A DNA stretch of 64,000 bases, from NCBI GenBank assembly GCA_963813315.1, contig CAWEYO010000001.1, positions 62,001 through 126,000 on the forward strand, in the 5' to 3' direction. The DNA comes from CAWEYO01 sp963813315 (GTDB lineage Bacteria; Pseudomonadota; Alphaproteobacteria; Rhizobiales; Rhizobiaceae). The notes beneath the pieces are model-generated. The model saw only the letters and a list, made by a program, of their open reading frames with translations, searched no databases and was not told where the DNA came from. Positions 10,597 through 19,603 of this stretch are shown one piece after another. Position numbers and translations under genes: made by a program. How positions within the stretch are numbered: the first letter of the stretch is position 1; the number at the start of each line of letters is the position of its first letter.

Positions 10597-11484
10597 CTAC
10601 CGGTACCGGTCGATCCCCTTCCTGAATTGGTCGAAGATGGATTCCACATTCTTTTGGTATTCATTGCGTTGCTGCCGGCCGGTCTCGAACATTTCGCCGA
10701 ACAGGTCGTCATAGGGGTTGCGCGGCCGGCCGGAGGGGTTCCTGTCAGGCTGAACTTCAGGTTCGGGCTGCTGCTGCTCTCGCGCCTGACCGCCACGCAG
10801 CATTTCCTCGAATATCCTGCCGAGAGGGTTGTCGCCATACGGGTTTGCCGGCTCGGGCTGGCTCCGTGGCTGCTGGCTCGCACCGCCGCCAAACATGTCC
10901 TGAAGCACCTTTCCGAACGGGTTGTCGAACGGGTTTGCCGGGTCCGGCGTCTGGCGTTGCTGTGTGTCCGATCCACCCATCATCGCGCCGCCCTGGCGCA
11001 TCATCTGTTCGATGATCTCCCCAAGCGGATTGCTGCCGCCTCCAAAGTCACCCGCCTGAAGTTTCCCGGTCGATTGCTTGAAAAGGCCGCCCATCAGCAT
11101 CGAGGCGACTGCGGGCATCATCTGCTTGAGGATGTCCTGTCCTATGCCGGTCGCCTGTGCCGCCTGGCTGGCGATGGCGCGGGAGAGTTCCTTCGACCCG
11201 AACAGGTGACCGAGAATGCCGTTGCCTTCTTGCACGCCCTGCGGCGCAAATGCCTTCGTCACATCCTCGAAATACTTCGCGTGTTGGCCGCTCGCCATCG
11301 CGGTAAGGAAGGCGCCGACCCCGTACGGGTCCGACGCATTCCGTTTCAGTCCCTGGCTGAAGGCCGGCAACAGCGCTTCTATCGCGGCCTGCGTCTGCTG
11401 CTGCGACAAGCCGAATTGCCGCGCCAGCGCGTCCATTCCGCTGCCGTTCTGCGCTTTCGCCAGCATGTCGAAAAGTGGAAGCAT
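10597..11484 (-). CDS. DUF937 domain protein
   Basis: 295 residues, no signal peptide. The N-terminal DUF937 domain (about residues 1-150) shows MDALARQFGLSQQQTQAAIE, then QGVQEGNGILGHLFGSKE and QATGIGQDILKQMMPAVASM. The C-terminal half is low-complexity, rich in Gly, Gln, Pro and Asn, with three NP(F/L)..(I/V).(E/Q)(M/D)M-type repeats (for example NPLGEIIEQMMRQGG, NPFGKVLQDMFGGG, NPLGRIFEEMLRGG). AGGAGA precedes the ATG. The function of the family is not established. It is transcribed alone. Confidence 0.85.
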   Translation of the reverse strand: MLPLFDMLAKAQNGSGMDALARQFGLSQQQTQAAIEALLPAFSQGLKRNASDPYGVGAFLTAMASGQHAKYFEDVTKAFAPQGVQEGNGILGHLFGSKELSRAIASQAAQATGIGQDILKQMMPAVASMLMGGLFKQSTGKLQAGDFGGGSNPLGEIIEQMMRQGGAMMGGSDTQQRQTPDPANPFDNPFGKVLQDMFGGGASQQPRSQPEPANPYGDNPLGRIFEEMLRGGQAREQQQPEPEVQPDRNPSGRPRNPYDDLFGEMFETGRQQRNEYQKNVESIFDQFRKGIDRYR

Positions 11485-11593
11485 GACGGTTCTCCTCGGG
11501 TACGGTCGTTGGGGAGAGCCTAGAGGCTTTCAGCTTCCGATAGAAGTAGGTTTCGAAGCCGCGGGCTTGCCGCGCGAGCCTGCCGTTCGGGGT

Positions 11594-12967
11594 CTAATAT
11601 GCATATTCAAGGAACACCGGCTCGATCGATCCGCCCCAACGCGTGTGGAAGGCCATGCACATTTCCTCAGCGGTTGTCGTACCGCGCGCTACGACCTCGT
11701 CCAACGGCGAAAGAAAAGTCGTCTCGTCGTAACCGTCGCGGTTTTTCCGGTTGCGGTTCGCGAGGCCCGTGCGCGCAATGGCCAGAACGTCTCGGCCGAA
11801 GTCGCGCAACTTCACACCGCGGAACTCCGCGCCGATGCCAGCTTGCGGCACTGCGTCGCGCATGGCGCGTACGTCCTCATAGGTCCAGTCCGCGGTCAGC
11901 GTCTCGGCTGCATTGATCGCTTCTTCATCATAGAGCAAGCCGACCCAGAAGGCGGGCAGCGCGCAGATCCGCCGCCACGGCCCGCCGTCGGCTCCCCGCA
12001 TTTCGAGGAAACGCTTCAGCCTGACATCGGGAAACAGCGTCGAAAGGTGATTGGCCCAGTCACCGATTGTCGGTACGCCCTGTGGCACGGAATTCCTCAG
12101 AGCGCCGCCCATGAACTGACGGAAAGTCACATGCGTGACGTCATGATAGTGGCCGTCGCGGATGACAAAATACATCGGCACGTCCAGCGCCCATTCGACG
12201 TAGTCGGCAAATCCGAAATCCGGCGAGAAACAGAATTCGAGCAGTCCGGAGCGCTGGTTGTCCGTGTCCCGCCAAATGTCGGCGCGCCAGCTCTGCAACC
12301 CGTTTGGCCGGCCCTCGGTGAACGGTGAGTTGGCGAAGAGCGCCGTCGAAAGCGGCTGCAGCTTGAGCGACACCTGCATCTTGCGGCGCATGTCCGCTTC
12401 GCTCTCGAAGTCGAGATTCACCTGGATCGTGCAAGTGCGGTACATCATGTCGAGGCCCTTTGTGCCGACCTTCGGCATGTACCTGGTCATGATCTCGTAT
12501 CGCGATTTCGGCATCTTCGGCGTCTCGGCGAGCGACCACTTCGGGCTGCCGCCGAGGCCAAGGAAGCGAATTCCCAGCGGCTCGGCAATTTCGCGGAGCT
12601 GTGCGAGATGGGCGTTGCCCTCACGGCACGTCTGGTGGAGCGTCTCCAGCGGCGCGCCTGAGAGCTCGAACTGACCGCCGGGCTCCAGCGAGATGGCGCC
12701 CTGGCCGGTCGGCTCGACGAGGCCGATGATGCGGTTCGCGTCGAGGATCGGGTCCCAGCCGAGTATGCGCTGCATACCTTCCAGAAGCGCACGGATGCCG
12801 CGCTCGCCGCCATAGGGAACCGGGCTGTTGCCGTCCGTATAGAACGGGAACTTCTCGTGCTCGGTGCCGATCCGCCACTTGTCGCGCGGCTTGTTGCCGA
12901 GCGCGAGATAATCGATCAGCTGGTCGATGCTCTCGACGGGCTGGAAATCGGTCATGTCACGCGCCAT
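11594..12967 (-). CDS. gshA: Glutamate-cysteine ligase, plant/alphaproteobacterial type
   Basis: 457 residues, normal for this class. It makes gamma-glutamylcysteine from glutamate, cysteine and ATP, the first step of glutathione synthesis, in the cytoplasm. Family stretches include IGTEHEKFPFY near the N-terminus, the active-site region GQFELSGAPLETLHQTC, and MTRYMPKVGTKGLDMMYRTC. The start at 12967 is set by GGAG seven bases upstream; the longer frame to 13018 adds a basic, unsupported extension. It lies 148 bases downstream of rsmE on the same strand and may be co-transcribed. Confidence 0.95.
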   Translation of the reverse strand: MARDMTDFQPVESIDQLIDYLALGNKPRDKWRIGTEHEKFPFYTDGNSPVPYGGERGIRALLEGMQRILGWDPILDANRIIGLVEPTGQGAISLEPGGQFELSGAPLETLHQTCREGNAHLAQLREIAEPLGIRFLGLGGSPKWSLAETPKMPKSRYEIMTRYMPKVGTKGLDMMYRTCTIQVNLDFESEADMRRKMQVSLKLQPLSTALFANSPFTEGRPNGLQSWRADIWRDTDNQRSGLLEFCFSPDFGFADYVEWALDVPMYFVIRDGHYHDVTHVTFRQFMGGALRNSVPQGVPTIGDWANHLSTLFPDVRLKRFLEMRGADGGPWRRICALPAFWVGLLYDEEAINAAETLTADWTYEDVRAMRDAVPQAGIGAEFRGVKLRDFGRDVLAIARTGLANRNRKNRDGYDETTFLSPLDEVVARGTTTAEEMCMAFHTRWGGSIEPVFLEYAY

Positions 12968-13115
12968 TCTATTCTCCAGGCCCGCCCGAATTGGCTGGCG
13001 CTTGATGGACGATATCACGAGCGCCGATCAAGCAAAAAATCCTGATCCCGGCGTTCGGAACCATTGATCAACTTTCGACTCGCGTTCGGGCCGGGGCGCC
13101 GAAACACTGTGATCG

Positions 13116-13850
13116 TCACCAGTCCCCGACGGTGGCCTGAATGACCGCGAGTGCGGCGACCGCCGCCGTGTCCGCGCGCAGAATACGCGGCCCGAGCGGG
13201 ATGGGCGTTACGAAGGGTAGCGCCCGCAATTGCCTGCGCTCGTCTTCCGAAAAGCCGCCCTCCGGCCCGACGATGAGGCCGAGTTTCCTGACGGCGATCG
13301 CTTTCAGCGCTGGTACGGGATTGCTTGTTTGCGCGCTTTCGTCACAGAAGATGAGTTGCCGCCCCGGCTCCCATTCCCAGAGTACGCGATCGAGTTTCAA
13401 CGTCTCTCGCACATCCGGGACCGCCAGAATGCCGCATTGCTCGGCCGCTTCGATCACATTCCCCTTCAGCCGGTCGATGCCCACGGTGGACATCTGCGTG
13501 TGCTGGGTGATAACCGGTTGCAGCACGCCCGCTCCCATCTCTACGGCTTTCTGCACGAGATAGTCGAGCCGGCCCTGCTTCAGCGGCGCAAAACAGTAGA
13601 CCAGGTCAGGACGAGGCGGCTGTGTGCGCGTCTGCATGACCAGCGCCAGCGTGACGCGCTTTTTGAAAGCCGCGGCAATGCTGGCCAGCCATTCTCCGTC
13701 CCGTCCGTTGAAAAGGAGAAGTTGCGCGCCTTCGCCAAGCCTCAGCACATTGATGAGATAATGGCTTTGCTGAGGGTCGGCCTCGATTTCGAGGCCTTGG
13801 CCGAGGTCATGCGGCACGTAAAGCCGCTGCATCCGGTAGTTTGCGCGCAT
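13116..13850 (-). CDS. rsmE: 16S rRNA (uracil1498-N3)-methyltransferase
   Basis: 244 residues. RsmE methylates U1498 of 16S rRNA in the 30S subunit using S-adenosylmethionine. The SPOUT/trefoil-knot signature is present: LIVGPEGGFSEDE followed by PLGPRILRADTAAVAAL near the C-terminus. The N-terminal PUA-like part reads QRLYVPHDLGQGLEIEADPQ. The start is uncertain: ATG 13850 (MRANYRMQRLYV) matches how rhizobial homologues begin, while a TTG at 13886 would add 12 residues, and neither has a strong ribosome site. Confidence 0.92.
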   Translation of the reverse strand: MRANYRMQRLYVPHDLGQGLEIEADPQQSHYLINVLRLGEGAQLLLFNGRDGEWLASIAAAFKKRVTLALVMQTRTQPPRPDLVYCFAPLKQGRLDYLVQKAVEMGAGVLQPVITQHTQMSTVGIDRLKGNVIEAAEQCGILAVPDVRETLKLDRVLWEWEPGRQLIFCDESAQTSNPVPALKAIAVRKLGLIVGPEGGFSEDERRQLRALPFVTPIPLGPRILRADTAAVAALAVIQATVGDW

Positions 13851-13910
13851 GGCCGGAGAAAAGCTGGAGAGCGAGCCTTTGGTCAAGTGCCTGTCGACAC
13901 TGAGGTGATC

Positions 13911-14597
13911 TCATCCCGCTCTCGCAGCGATGGAGGCGTGCCAGACGGGCTTGTAGCCTTGTCGCAAAACCTCGACGGTGGTCGGCGGCGTCAGCAGCCA
14001 GACGTCAAAATCGAATTCAAAGAAATCCCACGCATCGCCATAGCCCCAGAAGGTCCAGGCCCGGAACTGGCCGTCTCGCTTGGCAAACGGCCTGTCTCCG
14101 TAAAAGACCATAGCGCCATCGGGGAGCGCGTCGAAGCTGGCGCGATCGACGGAAATCAGCGGGCCGCCCGAGGCCAGCCTTTCCCTGTGCAGCCTTGCGT
14201 CGATTTCGGGCGCCTTCGGGTCGGGGATGCCGAACGCGTCGCCGAAGCGCATCGCAAAATCCTGCGCCCTTTCGCGGCGGCAATGGAAGCAGGGCCGGTG
14301 ACCGGCCGAAAGCGCCGTCACCTCGTCGAGGAAGAACAGTTCCGTCCAGCCGGCCTTGCCGCCCGGACGGTTGCGCCCCATCGGCTGGCGCTTCACTCCC
14401 TTGAATTCGCAGACACAGATGATCCAAGCTTGAAGGGCCCAGCGCTTCTTCAAAAGCGTTCTGGTCTCGGGATCGTGGATGATGCCGCGATTGCCCATGA
14501 AAAGCCCGCGTTCCGGCACGGCATGGATCTCGCCAAAGGGGTCGACACGGTTCTGAAGAGGCACAGGTGTTCTCCCTTCCCGATGCGCGCGGCGCAT
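13911..14597 (-). CDS. Conserved hypothetical protein with CxxC motif
   Basis: 228 residues, soluble, with no signal or membrane segment. Notable features are LSAGHRPCFHCRRERAQDF (about residues 95-113), whose CFHC resembles a small metal site, and aromatic-rich stretches FRAWTFWGYGDAWDFFEF and VWLLTPPTTVEVLRQGY near the C-terminus. I do not recognise a named domain. It ends 60 bases before rsmE on the same strand and is divergent from the amidotransferase gene. The ATG at 14597 is the first in the frame. Confidence 0.7.
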   Translation of the reverse strand: MRRAHREGRTPVPLQNRVDPFGEIHAVPERGLFMGNRGIIHDPETRTLLKKRWALQAWIICVCEFKGVKRQPMGRNRPGGKAGWTELFFLDEVTALSAGHRPCFHCRRERAQDFAMRFGDAFGIPDPKAPEIDARLHRERLASGGPLISVDRASFDALPDGAMVFYGDRPFAKRDGQFRAWTFWGYGDAWDFFEFDFDVWLLTPPTTVEVLRQGYKPVWHASIAARAG

Positions 14598-14640
14598 GGT
14601 AACCGTCCATGAATATCAGCCACGGTGGGATTTGAATCGG

Positions 14641-15402
14641 ATGAGGGTTGTTGTCATCCAGAACTTCGATGATACCGGCCTGGGTCAGGTCGGTACGGCG
14701 CTTGAGGAAGCCGGCGCCACGCTCGATATCCGTTGCGCGCATCACGGTGACAGCTTGCCGGCAACCGCGGATGGTCACGACGCTCTTGTCGTGCTGGGCG
14801 GCGGTCAGAATGCGCTTGATGACGAGAATTCCCCTTGGTTCCCGATCCTGCTCGACCTGCTTCGCAATTTTGCCGAGGCCGACAAACCCATACTCGGCAT
14901 TTGCCTCGGCTGCCAGTTGCTGGCCCGTGCCTATGGCGCAGCCAACCAGATCGGTGGCGCCGAAGAGTTCGGATGGCGACATGTCGCCTTGACGGATGCC
15001 GCTGCCTGCGATCCGGTGTTTGGCGTCCTGCCTAGCGAATTTCCCATCTTCCAATGGCACGACGACACCTTCACCTTGCCGGCGGGCGCCGTGCGGCTTG
15101 CAGGCAACGCCGTTGCCGCCAACCAGGCATTCCGGATCGGCCGTGCGAGCTACGGCATTCAGTTTCACTTCGAAGCAGGAAGGGAACTTGTCCGCTCCTG
15201 GAACGCTGCCTTTGCGTCGACCATCGCAGCGAGTCATCCCGATTGGAACTCACGATTCGAGCGGGAAGCGGAATGCCACGGCCCTGCCGCGGACGCGACC
15301 GGACTGGCAATCGCCAGGGCTTGGGTGCGCACCATCCGCCAGGGTCGAGCGGCTTTTCAAGATCAGGCTATCGATCAACCGGCAGAATCCAGCGTGGCAT
15401 AA
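14641..15402 (+). CDS. Class I glutamine amidotransferase (GMP-synthase-like) protein
   Basis: 253 residues, a stand-alone class I GATase. The nucleophile elbow is KPILGICLGCQLLARAYGA with Cys88. The catalytic His lies in ASYGIQFHFEAG, followed by the acidic partner region. FQWHDDTFTLPAGAVRLAGN is typical of the YfeJ/GuaA-like branch. Such proteins hydrolyse glutamine or act on gamma-glutamyl compounds; the substrate here is unknown. Start ATG 14641 (MRVVVIQNF) fits homologues; the earlier ATG at 14596 would overlap the divergent gene. The region 15403-15573 after it shows nothing recognisable. Confidence 0.85.
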   Translation: MRVVVIQNFDDTGLGQVGTALEEAGATLDIRCAHHGDSLPATADGHDALVVLGGGQNALDDENSPWFPILLDLLRNFAEADKPILGICLGCQLLARAYGAANQIGGAEEFGWRHVALTDAAACDPVFGVLPSEFPIFQWHDDTFTLPAGAVRLAGNAVAANQAFRIGRASYGIQFHFEAGRELVRSWNAAFASTIAASHPDWNSRFEREAECHGPAADATGLAIARAWVRTIRQGRAAFQDQAIDQPAESSVA

Positions 15403-15573
15403 AGCACACACACGCGCGTTGATCTCGAAAAGCGGCCTCAAGCGCTGGCATTCGGGCGCGTGTTTCTTTAGCCGAGCGCGGAGCAACCAATCTCCATCCA
15501 GATCGTTCCTGCATTCGAAACGAAACTCAATCGTAACCCTGTTCGTGCCAATGTTCGGGAAGCCAAAACCGGA

Positions 15574-15714
15574 ATGACGCCCTTGAGAGCCACGCTCTTG
15601 TTCTTTGCAATGCTCACCGCGATCACAATCTGGGGTGTCGCGATCTACACCGCCGACGCCGCAAGCGATCATGCCGCTGTAGACGGCTATGGCGTTACCA
15701 GCCCGCTTCGCTAG
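15574..15714 (+). CDS. 46-residue putative membrane or secreted peptide
   Basis: ATG 15574 to TAG 15712 encodes 46 residues. A basic N-terminus is followed by one hydrophobic helix (LLFFAMLTAITIWGVAIY, residues 8-25) and then a polar tail ending GVTSPLR. The TAD/AAS region could also be a signal-peptidase site. A weak GGAAG lies 12 bases before the ATG. It ends exactly at the repeat element, whose first TAG is its stop codon. No family is recognised. It is plausible from hydrophobicity and codon use only. Confidence 0.45.
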   Translation: MTPLRATLLFFAMLTAITIWGVAIYTADAASDHAAVDGYGVTSPLR

Positions 15715-15859
15715 GGTGTATTAATATTCAGGTGATGCCGGCCTGCAAATGGCGGTGTTCTGCGCTTCCGGTACTCACGTACCCGAACGTACGCTCTTGT
15801 GCCGGTTCTCGAAAACCGCCATTTTCGGCTCGGCGTGACCTGAATCCCGACGCACCCTA
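15712..15859. repeat. Complete palindromic TAGGGTG element between two convergent genes
   Basis: The left end TAGGGTGTATTAATATTCAG and the right end (inverted) TAGGGTGCGTCGGGATTCAG bracket 148 bases. The inner arms AAATGGCGGT and ACCGCCATTT pair. The centre holds GTACCCGAACGTACGC. Both outermost TAGs serve as stop codons: for the 46-residue ORF on the left and for the phosphatase on the right. Partial copies lie at 608, 950, 4433, 4771 and 6932. It could form a long hairpin in RNA from either side, possibly acting as a bidirectional 3' end. Confidence 0.75.
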
Positions 15860-16612
15860 CGGCAAGTCGCCTCTCGCTACTGACAAAAGCTGCTTTTCCG
15901 TGCCGTCGACGATGAGCGCCGACAGCTCGCCCGACGCATAAGCCCCCGTGTCGACGTTGACCCGGTTTGGCAGAACCTCCACCTCCGGCTCGGGCGTGTG
16001 GCCGTGCACGATCACCTTCGGGTGAAGGCCGGAATGGTTCAGGAAATCCCAGCGTATCCAGATAAGATCGTCGGGGTCCTGGTCTTCGAGGGGCGTGCCG
16101 GGCCGGATACCGGCGTGGCAATAGAAAAAATCCCCGAACGAAACGCAGCGATTCAGGTCTCGCAAGAATGAAATGTGCGCCGGCGGCACTGCGCGCACCA
16201 GTTCGGCATGTCCGGCGCGCAGCGCTTGAGAGGGATGGAAGTCCAGGTCGATGCCATAGGATTTCGCAGTGTGCCAACCGCCATTGTGTGCGAACAGGCC
16301 GTCAGCCCTGGGAAGCGCCAGGAAATCCAGAAAGCCGATGTCGTGGTTTCCACAAAGCGCGATCATCCGCTCGTCCGCCCGGCACGTCATGATCAGGAAA
16401 TCGAGAACACCTTTCGACTGGGGACCGCGGTCCACATAGTCGCCGAGATGGATGACGCGCCAGTCCCGATCGGGGTGGCGGGCGCGGTCCTTCGCGATCG
16501 CCTCGTGCATATTGCTTAGCAAGTCGAGGCGCCCGTGAACGTCGCCGATGGCATAGATGCGGAGGCCTTCAGGACCTTTGGCATCGAGGAAGTGGATACC
16601 CTTGTCCGGCAA
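15857..16612 (-). CDS. Calcineurin-type metallophosphatase
   Basis: 251 residues with all PPP-family motifs in order: GDVHGRLDLL (about 23-32), GDYVDRGPQS, CGNHDIGF, and HGHTPEPEV near the C-terminus, with CHAG between. These bind two metals and hydrolyse phosphoesters. Bacterial homologues act on phosphoproteins or diadenosine tetraphosphate; the substrate here is unknown. The first in-frame start is TTG at 16612, directly abutting the lutC stop (TGATTG), so translation is probably coupled to lutC. The stop codon coincides with the end of the 15712-15859 repeat. Confidence 0.85.
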   Translation of the reverse strand: MPDKGIHFLDAKGPEGLRIYAIGDVHGRLDLLSNMHEAIAKDRARHPDRDWRVIHLGDYVDRGPQSKGVLDFLIMTCRADERMIALCGNHDIGFLDFLALPRADGLFAHNGGWHTAKSYGIDLDFHPSQALRAGHAELVRAVPPAHISFLRDLNRCVSFGDFFYCHAGIRPGTPLEDQDPDDLIWIRWDFLNHSGLHPKVIVHGHTPEPEVEVLPNRVNVDTGAYASGELSALIVDGTEKQLLSVARGDLP

Positions 16613-17287
16613 TCAACCGCCCACCACGATCACATGCAGCGCCCGCGGGCCGTGCGCCCCCAGAATGATCTTCTGCTCGATGTCGCCCGAGCGCGAGGGG
16701 CCGGAGATGAAATTGAGGGTGCGCGGCATGTGACCCTTCCCGAATTTCCCACGCAACTTGCCGATCACCGTCTCGGGATCGCCGTCGATATCGCCTGCTT
16801 CCAGGACGATAATATGATGCTCCGGGAGGAAATTTATTGTCGAAGGGTTCTCCGCGCCCGAAATCATCACGATCGTTCCAGTTTCGGCGATGCCCCCGAA
16901 GGCGCGGCTCACCCCCACTTCGTCGTGGCCGTCGGAGGCGCCGCGCTTGATCTCGATCGATTTCTGCTCATGCCAAGGCATCGCTGCCAGGACCTCGTCC
17001 GCGCCCATCCGGAACGATGCCCCAAGGTTCCTTTCCCGCAGATAGGCCGCAACCGCGCCGGGGACGTCGTTGTGGCCTGCTACTCGCTCCACCGTCGCCG
17101 CCAGCTTCGCGGCTATCGCGCAGAACAGCTCCACCCGCGCCTGTGGCTCCAGTTGGCCGCGCGCGGGGATCACTCCCCTCGGCGCATTGTTCAGCCGCTC
17201 AGTGACAGACTGCCGCCGGGCCTCGTCCGCGGCCGGCGCGTGGAGGGATGCCCGCACCCGTTTCAGGATTGCATCGCGGGCGCTCAT
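16613..17287 (-). CDS. lutC: Lactate utilization protein C (LUD domain)
   Basis: 224 residues. The LUD domain stretch (GVSRAFGGIAETGTIVMISG, then HHIIVLEAGDIDGDPETVI) identifies LutC. With LutA and LutB it forms the NAD-independent L-lactate oxidation complex at the inner face of the membrane. Start ATG 17287 overlaps the lutB stop by four bases (ATGA). The open frame continues upstream to 17752, but that extension is a shadow of lutB. It is the fourth gene of gntR-lutA-lutB-lutC. Confidence 0.92.
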   Translation of the reverse strand: MSARDAILKRVRASLHAPAADEARRQSVTERLNNAPRGVIPARGQLEPQARVELFCAIAAKLAATVERVAGHNDVPGAVAAYLRERNLGASFRMGADEVLAAMPWHEQKSIEIKRGASDGHDEVGVSRAFGGIAETGTIVMISGAENPSTINFLPEHHIIVLEAGDIDGDPETVIGKLRGKFGKGHMPRTLNFISGPSRSGDIEQKIILGAHGPRALHVIVVGG

Positions 17288-18720
17288 TGCCTCGCCTTTG
17301 CCCTTGCCGTGCCGTTCCGGCGCCATTGCTGCATGAATGTCTTCCCCTCGGGCGCAGGCATCTCCCGGTGCTTCGTCCAGCCGCCCGCAAGAGGCAGGGA
17401 CCGAAAGCTGCGCTTTCGTCCGCCAAGCACGGAAAGTGTGGGGACGGCGAGCGCGGTGGCAAAGCGGTAGAGCGCCGGCCGGCGCGCGAGGAACGCCCAG
17501 AATTTGAGACCGTAGCGTTGCGCGGCGGGGTTCAATCCACGTTCGAACTCGCGTTCGCGCCAGTGCCGCATCATCTTCGGCAGCGGGATATGCATGGGAC
17601 AGACGCTCTCGCAGCGGCCGCAGAAGGTGGAGGCGTTGGGCAGGTGGCCGGCCTTGTCGACACCGATCAGCGACGGCGTCAGCACGGCGCCCATCGGTCC
17701 TGCATAGACCCAGCCATAGGCATGACCGCCGACCGCGTGGTAGACCGGACAATGGTTCATGCAGGCGCCGCAGCGGATGCAGCGCAGCATTTCCTGAAAT
17801 TCCGTGCCAAGCATGGAGGAACGTCCATTGTCGAGCAACACGACGTGGTACTCTTCCGGTCCGTCCGCGTCGCCCGGCCGGCGCGGCCCGGTCGAAAGCG
17901 TCGTATAGACGCTCATCTCCTGCCCGGTCGCCGAGCGGGCAAGCACGCGCAGGATCTGCGAGGCGTCTTCCAGCGTAGGAACCAGCTTTTCAAGCGACGC
18001 CAGTACGATATGGACCTTGGGCAGGATCTGCGTCAGGTCGCCATTGCCCTCATTGGTCACGATGATCGACGTGCCAGTCTCGGCGATGAGAAAATTCGCG
18101 CCCGTGACGCCGACCTCGGCGTCGAAATAGGCTGGGCGCAGCACGCGCCGCGCTTCGTTGAGCAGCGCCTCGGGCTCCGAAAGATCGCGGCCGGGCGGCA
18201 GGTGGTCATGCACGCGGCGGAAATCCGCCTCGATCTGCTCCTTGTTGAGATGCACGGCCGGGGCGATGATGTGGCTCGGGCGCTCGCCGCGCAACTGGAT
18301 GATGTATTCGCCAAGATCCGTCTCGACGGGCCTTATCCCTTGTTCAAGCAGGAACTCATTGAGGCCGATCTCCTCGGAGATCATCGACTTGCCTTTGGTG
18401 ACGGTGCTGGCGCCGGCCGCGCGGCATATGCTCAGGATCGCCTGTCGCGCGTCCTCGGCGGTTTGCGCCCAGTGCACATGTCCGCCGGAAGCGACGACCT
18501 TCGCCTCATAGGCTTCGAGGTAAAGATCGAGATGCTCCAAGGTGTGGTTCTTGATGTCGCGCGCCCTGTCACGCAGGGCGTCGAATTCCGGCAGAGCGTC
18601 GATCGCCTTCCTGCGCTTTTCGATGAAGCCCACGCGCACATTGCCGAGTGCTTTCTGCAACTGCCCATCGGCAAGCGCGCCGCGCGCGTTTTCCTTGAAG
18701 GCCGCAGAGGTAGTGTCCAT
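17284..18720 (-). CDS. lutB: Lactate utilization iron-sulfur protein B
   Basis: 478 residues, normal length. An N-terminal LUD domain (GVTGANFLIAETGTSIIVTN) is followed by two [4Fe-4S] sites, CIRCGACMNHCPVY and CGRCESVCPMHIP (about residues 310-385), and a C-terminal DUF3390 region. It carries electrons in the LutABC L-lactate oxidation complex. It lies 28 bases after lutA and overlaps lutC. Confidence 0.95.
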   Translation of the reverse strand: MDTTSAAFKENARGALADGQLQKALGNVRVGFIEKRRKAIDALPEFDALRDRARDIKNHTLEHLDLYLEAYEAKVVASGGHVHWAQTAEDARQAILSICRAAGASTVTKGKSMISEEIGLNEFLLEQGIRPVETDLGEYIIQLRGERPSHIIAPAVHLNKEQIEADFRRVHDHLPPGRDLSEPEALLNEARRVLRPAYFDAEVGVTGANFLIAETGTSIIVTNEGNGDLTQILPKVHIVLASLEKLVPTLEDASQILRVLARSATGQEMSVYTTLSTGPRRPGDADGPEEYHVVLLDNGRSSMLGTEFQEMLRCIRCGACMNHCPVYHAVGGHAYGWVYAGPMGAVLTPSLIGVDKAGHLPNASTFCGRCESVCPMHIPLPKMMRHWREREFERGLNPAAQRYGLKFWAFLARRPALYRFATALAVPTLSVLGGRKRSFRSLPLAGGWTKHREMPAPEGKTFMQQWRRNGTARAKARQ

Positions 18721-18748
18721 CAGCGCATTCTCTCGCGCATCTGCGCAT

Positions 18749-19525
18749 TCATGTCGTTTCTCCCCCGATCGGCGGGCCTCCGGTCATGCCGGCCAGCACC
18801 TCCGCAACATGGCGCACCGTGACCTTCGATCCCTGCCGCTTGAGCTTGCCCGCCATATTCATCAGGCATCCCATGTCGCCGGCCAGCAACGTCTGGGCAC
18901 CCGACGCGTCGATGTTGCTGGTTTTTTTCTCCACGATGGCATTCGAGATGTCGGGATATTTCACGCAGAACGTTCCGCCGAAGCCGCAGCACACATCGGG
19001 GTCCTGCATTTCGACCAGCGCCAACCCCTCGACCGAGGAAAGCAATTTGCGCGGCTGAACCTTGATGCCGAGTTCGCGCAATCCGGAGCACGAGTCGTGG
19101 TAGGTGACGCTGCCCGCCTCCTTTGCGGCTACGGCGTTCACGCCGCGGACATCGACCAGGAAGCTCAGCAGTTCGTGCACCTTTGCCGCGAACGCCGCCG
19201 CTCGCGGCTCCCATTCAGGGTCGCCTCTAAAAAGGTCGGGATAGTGCTTTTTCAACATGCCGGCGCAGGAACCCGACGGGGCGACCACATAATCGAATTC
19301 TTCGAAAGCCTTGATCGTATTTTCAGCGATCGCGCGCGTGTCGGCACGGTCGCCCGAGTTGTAGGCCGGCTGGCCGCAGCAGGTCTGCGTCATCGGCACC
19401 TCGACGACGCAACCCGCATCTTCGATGAGCTTGACCGAGGCGAACCCGACCGTCGGCCGGAAGAGATCGACCAGACAGGTGACGAAGAGGCCGACCCTCG
19501 GCTTGTCGCTCATTGGCTTGGTCAC
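18749..19525 (-). CDS. lutA: Lactate utilization protein A (CCG-domain Fe-S oxidoreductase)
   Basis: 258 residues with two cysteine-rich CCG domains: MTQTCCGQPAYNSG with APSGSCAGMLK, and HDSCSGLRELG with DVCCGFGGTFCVKYPDIS. These resemble the heterodisulfide reductase/GlcF C-terminal fold. GTG at 19525 is taken as start because GGAG lies eight bases upstream; ATG 19513 is the alternative but has no ribosome site. The gene lies 78 bases downstream of gntR on the same strand and is predicted to be co-transcribed with it. Confidence 0.92.
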   Translation of the reverse strand: MTKPMSDKPRVGLFVTCLVDLFRPTVGFASVKLIEDAGCVVEVPMTQTCCGQPAYNSGDRADTRAIAENTIKAFEEFDYVVAPSGSCAGMLKKHYPDLFRGDPEWEPRAAAFAAKVHELLSFLVDVRGVNAVAAKEAGSVTYHDSCSGLRELGIKVQPRKLLSSVEGLALVEMQDPDVCCGFGGTFCVKYPDISNAIVEKKTSNIDASGAQTLLAGDMGCLMNMAGKLKRQGSKVTVRHVAEVLAGMTGGPPIGGETT

Positions 19526-19603
19526 GATCGCTGCTCCGCAAATATGTGTCGAGGCTTACGCCTGGTCGCGCGCTCTTCCGGGCGTCCGAAGCGCGCGATG
19601 GTG

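Noticed and set aside
11216..12328. 370-codon plus-strand frame opposite gshA and the DUF937 gene
   Set aside because: Spans two opposite-strand genes and the gap between them, with no start signal; a coding shadow.
17288..17752. N-terminal extension of lutC by 155 codons
   Set aside because: Overlaps lutB in another frame; the ATGA overlap at 17284-17287 marks the real start.
17248..18822. 524-codon plus-strand frame opposite lutB
   Set aside because: Antisense shadow of a well-identified lutB; composition is Arg/His rich with no domain.
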